From positions 2,666,001-2,730,000 of the forward strand of contig NW_026946359.1 of the NCBI RefSeq assembly GCF_035222275.1: DNA of 64,000 nt. The letters run 5' to 3'. The stretch comes from Podospora bellae-mahoneyi. Lineage: Eukaryota; Ascomycota; Sordariomycetes; Sordariales; Podosporaceae. The notes below the pieces were generated by a model. That model searched no databases and was not told where the DNA came from. It saw only the letters and a program-made list of their open reading frames with translations. A program made the position numbers and the translations under genes. Shown piece after piece: positions 54,663-64,000 of this stretch; position 1 is the first letter of the stretch, and each line of letters begins with the position of its first letter.

Positions 54663-57600
54663 TCATTTCTTGTCGCCCTTGGTGATGCGGCACACCAGGT
54701 CGGAGCCGTCGACTGAGTCGCCTTCTCTCACTTGCAGAGAGGAGACTACACCATTGTGAGGAGCGGAGATAACCATTTCCTAGAAAGATTAGTTAGCAAG
54801 TTGAGTTCAAGTGCGGAAATTCAGAGGCTATATCCTACCATCTTCATGGCGCTCAGGACAGCAAGGGGATCGCCCTTCTTGACCTCAGAGCCCTCGTGGA
54901 CGCGGAGCTCAACGAGCACACCGGCCATGGGGGCACCGACCTGGCTCGAATCGCCAGGGTCGGCCTTAGGTCGGCTCACGTTCTCCACCGACGCCTGCTT
55001 GTCGTCGACAGTGACTTGGCGAACCTCGCCGTTCATTTCGTAGAACACCTCGCGCTGGCCAGTGTTCTCGGAGAGCGGGCCGACGGCCAGCAACTTGAGG
55101 ATCAACACCTTACCCTTCTCGAGCTCAACGTGGAACTCCTCGCCAATCTCAGGCTTGCTGAGGAAGTACTTGGTGGGCAAGACACTGAGGTCTCCGTACT
55201 TAGCGATGAAGGCCTTGTAGTCGGCGAACACCTTGGGATACATGATGTGACTGGCCACGTCGCACTCGGTAACGCTGCCGTACTTGCGCGACAGCTCCTT
55301 CCTGACCTTGGCAAAGTCGATGGGCTCGAGGAAGAGACCAGGGCGCTTGTCGAGCTTGCGGCGACCACGGAGAGCCTTGGTGCGGAATGGCTCGGGGAAA
55401 CCACCGTACGGCTGGCCCATCATACCCTCGAGGAACTCGAGAACGGAGCCAGGGAAGTCGAGCTCGCCAGCACGCTCAATGACATCCTTGGGGCTGAGCT
55501 TGTTGGACACCATGAACTGGGCCAAGTCACCAACAACCTTGGAGGTAGGAGTGACCTTGACGATGTCGCCGAGGAGCTCGTTGGCTTGCTCGTAAGCCTT
55601 CTTGGTCTCCAACCACTGGGAGCCAAGACCAAGCTGAGAGGCCTGGAACATCATGTTGGTGAGCTGACCGCCAGGAATCTCGTGCTCGTACACCTCAGGA
55701 TCGGGACCCGCAAGATGAGCCTCGAAGGGCGAGTAGAGGAGGCGAAGCTGAGACCAGTAGGTATCAAGCGCACGAACGTGAGCAGGGTTGAGACCGGGCT
55801 GCTTATCGGTACCATCAAGCGACGCAATGATGGCGTTGATGCTGGGCTGCGAGGTCATACCAGACAAGCTGTCAGTGGCAGCGTCAACAGCATCGGCGCC
55901 GGCCATGGCGCAGGCAACCATGGAAGCCACACCAGTACCCGCGGAGTCGTGGGTGTGGACGTGGATGGGGAGGTCAGGGTACTTCTTGCGGATGGTACCG
56001 ATGAGGAGGGTGGCAGCATGGGGCTTGAGAACACCGGCCATGTCCTTGATGCCAAGAACATCAATGTCGAGAGCAACAAGCTTGTCAACAAGGTCAATGT
56101 AGTAATCCAGGGAGTACTTCTTCTTGGGGTTGAGCATGTCACCGCTGTAGCAGACGGTACCCTCACAGACACCACCAGCCTTTTGCACGGCCTTGATACC
56201 AACCTCGAGCTGGTTGATGTCGTTGAGAGCATCGAAGACACGGAAGATGTCGACACCGTTGTCCTTGGCCTGCTTGACGAAGTGGTCGATGGCATTGTCA
56301 GGGAGCGAGGCATAAGCAACGCCGTTGGCGCCACGGAGCAACATCTGGAAGGGGATGTTGGGGATCAACTTGCGCATCTTGCGGAGGCGGTCCCAAGGGT
56401 CCTCGTACAAAAAGCGGAAGGCGACATCGAAGGTGGCACCACCCCAGCATTCCAGAGCGTACAAGTTGGAGAGCGCATGGCTGGTCTCCTTGGCAATGTT
56501 GAGGAGGTCGACTGTGCGGACACGGGTCGCCAGGAGAGATTGATGGGCATCACGCCAGGTGGTATCCATGAGCAAGCAGCCCTTGTAGTTGCGAACAGCC
56601 TTGGCGAAAGCCTTGGGGCCTTGTTCGACGATGATGTTGCGCCAGCCCTTTTGCGAAGGCGAAGACACATCGAGCTTCTTGCCAGCATCGTCCAAGAGCT
56701 CGGGGATGATGATGTCGCCCTTGAACTTGGGCTCACCGATTTGACCCTTGATGCTGCTACCGTTGACGGCGAGGTCACCAAGATAGGCCAGAAGCTTCTG
56801 GGCGCGGTTCTGACTGCCAACGAGGTCAAACAGGGACGGGGTATCATCAATAAAGGTCGTCCAGCAGTTGCCATCAATAAATGTTGGGTGGGTCAGGAGA
56901 GAGGCCAGGAAGGGGATGTTGGTCTTGACGCCACGAATGCGGAACTCGATAAGAGCGCGAAGAACCTTGCGGCGGGCAATTTCGTACGTTGAGCCGTGGC
57001 ACGACACCTTGACAAGCATGCTGTCGTAGTAGGGGGTAATGACGGCGCCAGCAAAGCCGTTGCCACCATCGAGACGCACACCGTTACCGCCAGCGGAGCG
57101 GTACACCTCGATCTTGCCCGTGTCGGGCTGGAAGTTCTTGGCCGGATCCTCGGTCGTGATACGACACTGGATGGCGAAGCCGCGAGTAGAGATGCGGTCT
57201 TGGGTAAGGCCGAGCTGCTCCAGGGTAGCGCCAGCGGCGATCTGGATCTGAGCGGCAACGATATCGATACCCGTGATTTCCTCAGTGATGGTATGTTCGA
57301 CCTGGATACGAGGGTTGATCTCGATAAAGTAGTAGCGGTTCTGCTGGTCAACCAGGAACTCGGCGGTACCAGCGTTGCGGTAGTTGACAGACTTGGCGAG
57401 TCTGACAGCATCGTTCAGGATAGCATCGCGAACGCTGGCGGGAAGATCCTTGGCCGGAGCGATTTCGACGACCTTTTGGTGTCTGCGCTGCACGGAGCAG
57501 TCACGCTCGTACAAGTGGACAATGTTGCCATGGTTGTCACCGAGGAGCTGAACCTCAATGTGCTTGGGCTTGTCGAGGAAACGCTCAACGAAGACGGTGC

Positions 57601-58907
57601 CGTTCCCGAAGGCGCTCTTGGCCTCGGAGGTGGCTCTCTCGAAGGACTCCTTGAGGGAAGCCTCCTCACGCACAACACGCATACCACGGCCACCACCGCC
57701 ATAAGCAGCCTTGATGATGATGGGGAAGCCGTACTTGTCCGTGAAAGCCTTGACTTCCTCAAACTTCTCGACGGCGCCCTCGGTGCCTGGGACGACTGGT
57801 ACGTTCGCAGCAATGGCAATCTTTCTGGCCGAGACCTTGTCGCCAAGGGCGTCGATCACGTCGGGAGAGGGACCGATGAACTGAGAAAGGGGCGGGTATC
57901 AGCGGACAAAAATTCCCTCCTCAGATGGTTGAGTGGATACCTACGATAAGACCGGCAGCCTCAACCTTGCGAGCGAACTCGGCATTTTCAGACAAGAAAC
58001 CATAACCTATGATAACGGTAAGCCTGAATGTCACTTATGAAATCTCTCTGGAGGACCTACCAGGGTGAATCATCTGAGCACCGTGCTCAACGGCGATCTT
58101 GACGATTTCATCGCTGGCAAGGTAGGCGCCAACAGGTGTGTACTGTCCACGCTTGCCAATGACATAAGCCTCATCGGCCTCTGTGGTGTATTTGTTAGTC
58201 TGTGTTGACAGGTGCAAAAAACAGCAAGCAGGGTTAGCCTAGGACTGTCAAGAGGCACATACTCTGTCTGTGCATAGAAAGGCGATCCTCATAACTGTAG
58301 AAAATCAGCAACTGTTCATATCATCTGAGAGTGGTGTCTTCTGGAAATCTTACCTGAAGATGGCAATAGTGTGAAGTGAAAGTTCGTGGGCCTAGAGCAA
58401 GCATTGTCAGAACCGGCTTCTTCGACCCTGGAGAAAAGGGTGGCGTGACCTACCGTTCTAAAGATCTGTAAAGCGCAAGATAATCAGTGAGCAAGCTTGT
58501 CATTCCAATTCGAACTCCTCATCGTGGTCCTGAAAAGAAAGGGCGGTTTCTGGGCTCGGACATGGATCGTTACATACACGAATAGCTATCACATGTCAGC
58601 ATGGAATTCATGTGTCACGTCACGATGGCCGGCCGTCCTCCGGAGGACCGCCAGTGGGAGAGCATCACTTACGAATTTCACCTCTGTTGGCAACTGTAGT
58701 TGACACAATAGACGTTAGCTTTTCCCAATGCAAGGAGGACATGGTCTGAGGGGCTTGCTGCAGCTCCTCAAGCCAAAACTAACCCAAGATCTTGTTCAAC
58801 TGCATAATAGTAGAGTTGGCACGGATGCGATGCACCGTCTGGGCCTCCTTAGGGACATCCCCCTCCTCGAAGACATCCTCATACTTCTTGTCGTTGTCGG
58901 CGGCCAT
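54663..58907 (-). CDS. PYC: Pyruvate carboxylase
   Basis: Ten exons: 58784-58907, 58673-58693, 58578-58585, 58454-58465, 58354-58391, 58263-58294, 58061-58180, 57945-58006, 54839-57880 and 54663-54779; 1191 residues (yeast Pyc1: 1178). Every join keeps the frame and restores family sequence, e.g. KILVANRGEIPIRIFRTAHE across exons 1-5 and QMIHPGYGFLSENAEFARKV across 7-8. Domains: biotin carboxylase with ATP-grasp loop YGGGGRGMRVV (residues about 36-490), carboxyltransferase (LLMDTTWRDAHQSLLATRVR onward), the PYC central domain, and biotinyl carrier with AMKM, Lys1152 being the biotin site. The last intron lies right behind this AMKM. There is no mitochondrial presequence, which fits a cytosolic enzyme as in other ascomycetes. 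It makes oxaloacetate from pyruvate and bicarbonate. Three exons are only 21, 8 and 12 nt long. Confidence 0.96.
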
Positions 58908-61900
58908 GGTGAATCGATTGGCGTGCAAGGACGACGGTCAATTGCAGAAGGAAAGGGGGAAAAAGGGGGGGGAAGAAGAAGTAGGAGAAGAGAGGATTCA
59001 GAGCCAGCAGGGAGGGATGCCCGCGCCGCTGCAAGGCCGGGTATGACGCCGACAGCGGGGTAGATGTGATGGTGGGGTAGGTGTGTGGGCAGCCCCGCGG
59101 CCAGGTAGGGGTCAAGGGTGCTAGAGGTGCTTGGGTGGGCTAGAAGCTCTGAAGCTCCGGTTAAACCTTAGCTTGATTTGACGACGACACAAGCTGTGTT
59201 TTACCGCTGTCACGCTTTCCCAAAGAGGCAAGGCAAGACAAAGGTCGAGATGGAGATAAGGATTCTTCGGCGTAGGCAGAACTGTACAGCCTGAGGTGAC
59301 GTTGTAGGGAGCGAGGATGAAAGTGATAACGTCGACACAAAGGAGAAGGACGTGGAAAAGAGGGGAATTTAAAATCAGAATGCGATGATTGTTGAGCTAT
59401 GTTGTGGCAACTGCAGGCCAACTGGTTGTGCCAGGGGGAAGCGACGATTTTGGATATGAGGGGATTTCTGTCTTGCCAGGAACAGCCCAGAAATGCTGAA
59501 TGGAGCGAAACAGCCTCACCTCGGTCCTCACGGCTCTCTCTCTGTGACCGGCCAACAAGTCTTCTCAACTGTGCTTTGCCAAGAAAGGTTTAGGCGGTGA
59601 TTCACACATCAGACTGAGAGGGTGACGGCTCAACAATTTGATCAAGTCGAGGCCGAGTGATCCGCGTGGGTGAGGAGGAGGAGGAGGAGGAGGGTGACTC
59701 TTCGTCTCTCTCGTGCGCTTCCCGTCGGCTCTGGTCCACTCAGCTGTTACTTGACGTTGGCTGACGAGGTATATAATATCCTAACAAGCCGCAGGTTGGC
59801 AACTGATTGATGGTGCTGGTTGCTTGTGTGCATACGTGGGAGGCGTTCGCCGTTCATCAGCTTGGCCCAAACGGGTTGGGAAGCTGTCGGTCCCATGGTT
59901 CTGCCGCCTGTTATCGAGCAATCATTGATCAATCAGTAGTGTATGCAGGAAGCACAAAACCCGATCTCCAATGGCTTTTCCGTCATCTTGGCACTGGGTC
60001 TTGGAGGGTGATGGGAATGTTTGTTGAACGTTGCGTTCGCGGAGCTTGTAGCCTTGTGTGACAAGCATCTTGAGATCAGAGTTGGCCTATCAGATGTCTG
60101 CCATGAAGAAGACCTTGCCGAGTTTGTCGCTGGTGCAGGGGTGAGGGGAATGTCCCTTTCTGTAGCCGTCACTGAAAAAAAAAATATCCCACTTTGCGAA
60201 GAGACTCCGAGATGCTAAAACAGTGGTAGGGTGGGGTTGCTGCCACCATCGCTCAGAGCTGACATGGCCGCCGTGGGGAATCTTGACGACTGGTTACTAT
60301 GACCAGATATGGCGGCTAGACACACAGTACTCCGCCCTAACATTGTCGGGGTTGTAGCGGGATGAAGACTCTCAGCAGGGTTAGCCGTGGCCTCCAGCGA
60401 GCTTAACCGATGTATACACTGACACTAAGAGACACTGTTCTTGAAACCGATTGCCTCACAGAATTCACCTGACGCATGTTGTGAGACAACCCTCTGCCTC
60501 CCACCTGGGAAGGTGGGGGTGCATTTGGTTGACCAACCAAAAGTTACTTGATCTAATAAGTATTTTTGCTAATGACCAGAACCCCCAACTGAACTCCCGC
60601 GCAGGCTTAGCTTGAATGGGTTTTTTCTAATCGCCGCAAAAGCCGTTAATAAACCAACCTAGGTAGCTAACTACAACACACCATCCAAAAAGAGCCGGCA
60701 CAGCACCTTGATATTCCTCCGTAGCCGAAGGCCGGGAAGAGAATCAAGTTGATCATGTGCTCCTCATCTCATCCCAGACCGTCCTCCGACTTTGACAGCA
60801 GATGGCTTCTAACCGGCTACTTCCACCCCCGGTTTTTCGTCGAGCCGAGGGTAAAGCTCTATCAGTCTGCAAAAAGAGGATCCTGCCGAACTTCAACTAC
60901 TTGACGTGCCCCAGATGTCGGGACTTGACACACTAGCTAGCAGCGGGACCCCAGGATTGACACCGTACCTTTTCTTGTTTTGCGGAGACTTGTCAGATGA
61001 AAGACCCGGAGACAGTTGTGCTTCGAAAGGTACCTAGGCAGATTGCCCACCCCCGCCCCGTTCATGAGTACCGTGAACCGAACCGTTCCCGGGGTCTAGG
61101 CACCAATTTTCTGGGGAAGCTGGCGTTTTCCCTGCATCATCCATGAAGATCACCCGATGGAAAAGATGAGTGAGGTAGCGTTGTAAACACCCTGGTGAAC
61201 TTGGAAAACAGAAGCATCATGGCGGTGGGTGGCGCTTGCCTCAGCCAGAGAGCCCCCGGGGACTCCGAAGGCCACATTGTACCACTTACAAGATCTCTCA
61301 TAGGTATTCAAGAGCCGACTGATGCCAAGATTGATTCTGTGTTGCTCAATATCGACCACATATCACGGCAGCTGTCGTGTCGGTTGATCATCAACGTTGT
61401 TGTATCCCAGTTTCATCTTTACTCTCACTCTGCGTCATGATCATCTACTCGTTTGAGCTGGTAACGAGATCAAGATTTCTGAACCATTGAATGGGATTTA
61501 AACCCTTCCCGACTCGCAGAGGAATGACAAGCTTCCACAGGAACCTTGGCTGTTTGTCACAGTTATGGAGTCCTCCCTGTGTCGGTTAAGCTCTGCGGAA
61601 GCATATCAAAGGTACGTGTTGTGGGGTTACTGAGTCGCTCGCTCTGTGGACTTCACAGTCCCAATAAATGCCATGATTGTTTTGCAAGATATATTGTACC
61701 GACTTCATCTACAAAAATATTCCACGCTTCCCCTAGTTGGTGTAGCTCAGTGTTCAAGGCTACGACGGTACACCGCATGAGGGTCCATCGTCTTATGGGA
61801 ACGCATGATGCGTCAGGTGAGCAACTCACGGTTGCATAATGAGGAGAACAAATAAGAAAAAAGAAAGGAAAGAGACAACCACCAGCCCTTTTACCCCTCC

Positions 61901-63374
61901 TTTTTCCAACATCTCGAACCTCAACTTCACACCCCCACGGTCGATCTGCCAGGGTGTGTTTTTGACCTTGCTGCAACAGATCTCCTGCCAAGGAAAATGC
62001 AACCGCCGGCGCCGGAGTTGCAAGATGTGGCCCTGCGTGGCCGGGTCATCTTGGCATCTCGATCTTGACCTCTCTCCACCAAACATCCAACAACACGCCG
62101 TGGTTGCCGAATACTTTGTCTCGGCCGAATTCTGTCTTTTGGCACCACCACATGAAAAAAAAAAAATAGTTCGTCCGTAGGCTAAGTCAACTCGGCTGCC
62201 AAGGAGGGTTGTGAACCGCATGTGTTCGAGAGGAAACCTGGCCAAGAGTCCGGTGGAACAGCTTTGCCTATCTTGCGTCTTCGTATGCAACGCAGATTCC
62301 ATCTTGAACGAATCTCAACAGCTCAGCCGGATCTTTGACTGGCAACACAACAGTCAAGAGGGTGTACTGGCTATCCGAAAGACACAAACAGCACATCCGA
62401 GCCTCCCATAACGCCATCTTCAACCTTCGTAGATAGGTAACCAACGCATCAAGCTTTTCGTCTTGGGGAGTGCATCCCACCTCCCTCAACACCACAGGCA
62501 AGCATGCCGTGGCCCCTGGTAAGAGTGCAGCAGGGGAATGGACACCATCAATCTATCAACACCAACCCAGTAACCAACCTCACGGTAAAGTAACACCACA
62601 GATGAAGCGGGGTAGTAGCAGATTTAAAACCCGCAACCGCCTCACTCTTCCCAAGATAGACCTTCGCTCGTGGTAATTATGTCCGAGACGGAATGGGACC
62701 GCATGTAGTATGATTGCCTTGCAACTGGAGGTGTACACGCACCAACGCTGTGGCATGCTTGCGGAACCTCTTCCGAGGAGAGGCAAGTCTGAAAGTGTCA
62801 TCTCATCCTTCCCGATGTCAATAGTGAGCAACTGTCGGAGCTCCCGCGTAACCCCGAGTCGTAGGCACCAACCCCCAACATAAGGTATAACCAACTGCTT
62901 TTCAAACCCCCCGATATACGATCAGGGACTCTTATCCCCGTGTGGTTCCCATATGCCCCCCCCCCCCACCCCCCTCCCTTGGTGCTATGTAAGACCAGCT
63001 TGCCCAAGCCACTGCGAAACCAACCATAGCACCTCAGCCTCGGACATCAACCCAGAAAGAATCCCATTCTTGTCTATAAGACCACAGGTCAACACAGCTG
63101 AATAGTACAACAGCAACCAAACCACATACCCAAGCCCATTCTTACATCACCACCCCCTACCCCCCTCCCACCTCCCTCAACAGCACCACAAAAGCAAATT
63201 AAAAAGACCAAATTCATATCATTCATACACCCAGTTTCTCGCTTTTCATTTCCCTGTTCCCATCCCCCCATAGGTACCCCCCTATGTTCTGTATGTTGTT
63301 TCGTCCATCCCCTATTCCCATTCTCAACCCTCCTTCCCATTACACCCCCCATTCAACCTTCCAAGCCAGGTGGT
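58908..63374. other. Long region without supported genes
   Basis: Nearly 4.5 kb. The first 1 kb is the leader and promoter of pyruvate carboxylase. It includes a GGA/GAG trinucleotide tract at about 59670-59692. From 60200 to 62900 I find only short frames. One at 62268-62501 (minus) reads like a protein for 78 codons but lacks ATG and has no partners. A C-run of about 13 followed by CCCACCCCCC lies at 62957-62977. From 62980 the sequence is C-rich and is probably the 3' region of MPC1. Confidence 0.4.
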
Positions 63375-63765
63375 CTACCGGGCAGCAGGCGTAGCAGCAG
63401 CAGCCTCAACCGGCTTCCCCTCCAGCGCCCCCTTCTTCAAAGCCTCCTCCTTTCCCCCCCACTTGTGCCACTGCAAATACCTATACCCCTGCGTCAACTG
63501 CGCAGCCTCATTGACAGCATGGCACGCAAACAAGAGGTAATTTGCGGGGGTGACAGCGAGGGAGAAGCGCATAAACGTCGCGGAATAAACGCAGAGAGCG
63601 CCCGTCATGGGGCCCGAGATCCTGTTGCACCACCACCACCATTGTCAGCTTTTGTTTCTGTTCACACCACGACAAGGAAGGGGGTAACCTACAGTTCAGG
63701 GCTCTTCTGCGTATCCATCACCGCAGCAAGGGGGATTCCAAAGTTGGAGACGGGGCCCCAGAAGT
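63375..63765 (-). CDS. MPC1: Mitochondrial pyruvate carrier subunit 1, 3' exons (partial)
   Basis: Two exons, 63693-63765 and 63375-63621, around a 71-nt intron. They encode [40 protein letters not shown] and [20 protein letters not shown], then [11 protein letters not shown], the diagnostic core of MPC1, and an Ala-rich tail. The acceptor at 63766 means at least one more exon upstream (higher coordinates) should hold the start codon and the first helix. I do not find it before 64000, so the gene is cut by the window or has a long first intron. MPC1 and MPC2/3 form the inner-membrane heterodimer that imports pyruvate into the matrix. Codons are C-rich at the 5' side and G/T-rich at the 3' end. 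Confidence 0.92.
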
Positions 63766-64000
63766 CTATTGCATCATGAATGTTAGCAACGTGGTCGCGT
63801 GCCTGTTGTCCCTCAATCTCTCTCTCTCTTTCTCTCGCTCTCTCCTGATCCAACGCTCCCAACAACCCTCAACACCTCCCCCCAGCTCCCAAATCTCCCA
63901 ATCCCCCTTCCAACCCTCATCCCCTCAACACCTGACCTTCCCTCCCTTCCCGGCCGGAATCGGCCCTCCCTCACCAACAAACCCTCCCAACTCCCGGCCG
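63766..64000. other. Intron or upstream sequence of MPC1 at the window edge
   Basis: Contains a CTCTCT microsatellite (63817-63843) and C-rich sequence. No MPC1 start codon with the right following sequence is visible on the minus strand here. Confidence 0.4.

Noticed and set aside
51448-56992. Further long antisense frames over clathrin (51448-52929) and pyruvate carboxylase (54896-56992)
   Set aside because: Mirror images of well-supported genes with strong codon bias.
61736-61790. A-box-like TAGCTCAGTG suggesting a tRNA
   Set aside because: No B box follows at a usable distance and no cloverleaf can be drawn.
62268-62501. 78-codon minus-strand frame with protein-like composition
   Set aside because: Starts with TTG, has no ATG or splice partner, and stands alone in a gene-free region.
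1-64000. Search for CRISPR arrays, bacterial operons, phage or insertion sequences
   Set aside because: The window is clearly eukaryotic (spliceosomal introns, fungal genes). No array of regularly spaced identical repeats with unique spacers and no transposase or reverse transcriptase was seen.

Overview
The window is nuclear DNA of a filamentous ascomycete, most likely a Sordariomycete and probably Sordariales. Three things support this: short 55-100 nt introns with GT...AG ends and CTAAC/CTGAC branch sites, dense gene spacing, and an alpha-type mating pheromone precursor whose peptide resembles the Neurospora/Sordaria peptide. Exon joins below were read by hand from splice signals and reading-frame continuity; no transcript data were available.

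Layout. 1-11 kb: an uncharacterised Ser/Pro-rich protein, PER1 (GPI-anchor lipid remodelling), a GNAT acetyltransferase (minus), ERV46 (ER-Golgi vesicle protein) and an unrecognised protein. 11-17 kb is an accessory stretch with a 21-bp minisatellite and two decayed genes (a membrane-anchored family and a 2EXR-domain gene). 17-35 kb is mostly housekeeping: a Sel1-repeat protein, proteasome subunit beta-2 (minus) divergent from nucleoporin NUP159, an ERD2 receptor with a long acidic tail (minus), a fumarate reductase fused to cytochrome b5 (minus) and a luciferase-like/DUF5519 membrane protein (minus). 35-42 kb is gene-poor: a membrane-protein fragment, a small Zn2Cys6-like protein, decayed AT-rich repeats, a small unknown gene, and a run of perfect hairpins that may be a Pol III-type structured RNA. 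42 kb: the pheromone precursor. 43-59 kb: a CCDC90/FMP32 mitochondrial coiled-coil protein (minus), NOP2 (minus) divergent from clathrin heavy chain, and pyruvate carboxylase (minus, ten exons). 59-63 kb holds nothing I can support as a gene. The 3' exons of mitochondrial pyruvate carrier MPC1 close the window.

How the genes relate: there is no operon or metabolic cluster. Three genes serve the ER/secretory route (PER1, ERV46, ERD2) and clathrin the later steps. Three concern mitochondria or pyruvate/fumarate metabolism (the fumarate reductase, MPC1, the CCDC90 protein), together with the anaplerotic pyruvate carboxylase.

Most interesting observations: (1) many moderately biased genes switch synonymous codon choice inside the coding sequence, from C-ending codons in the 5' part to G/T-ending codons (AGG, TTG, GGG) in the 3' part, on both strands; (2) four consecutive perfect hairpins with tRNA-like A and B boxes and a T6 run near 40.4 kb; (3) a pheromone precursor with 12-residue peptides and a second class of Kex2-flanked two-cysteine peptides; (4) one 21-bp repeat family at two loci 9 kb apart; (5) an in-frame 56-codon extension behind the clathrin stop codon; (6) 8-, 12- and 21-nt exons in pyruvate carboxylase.
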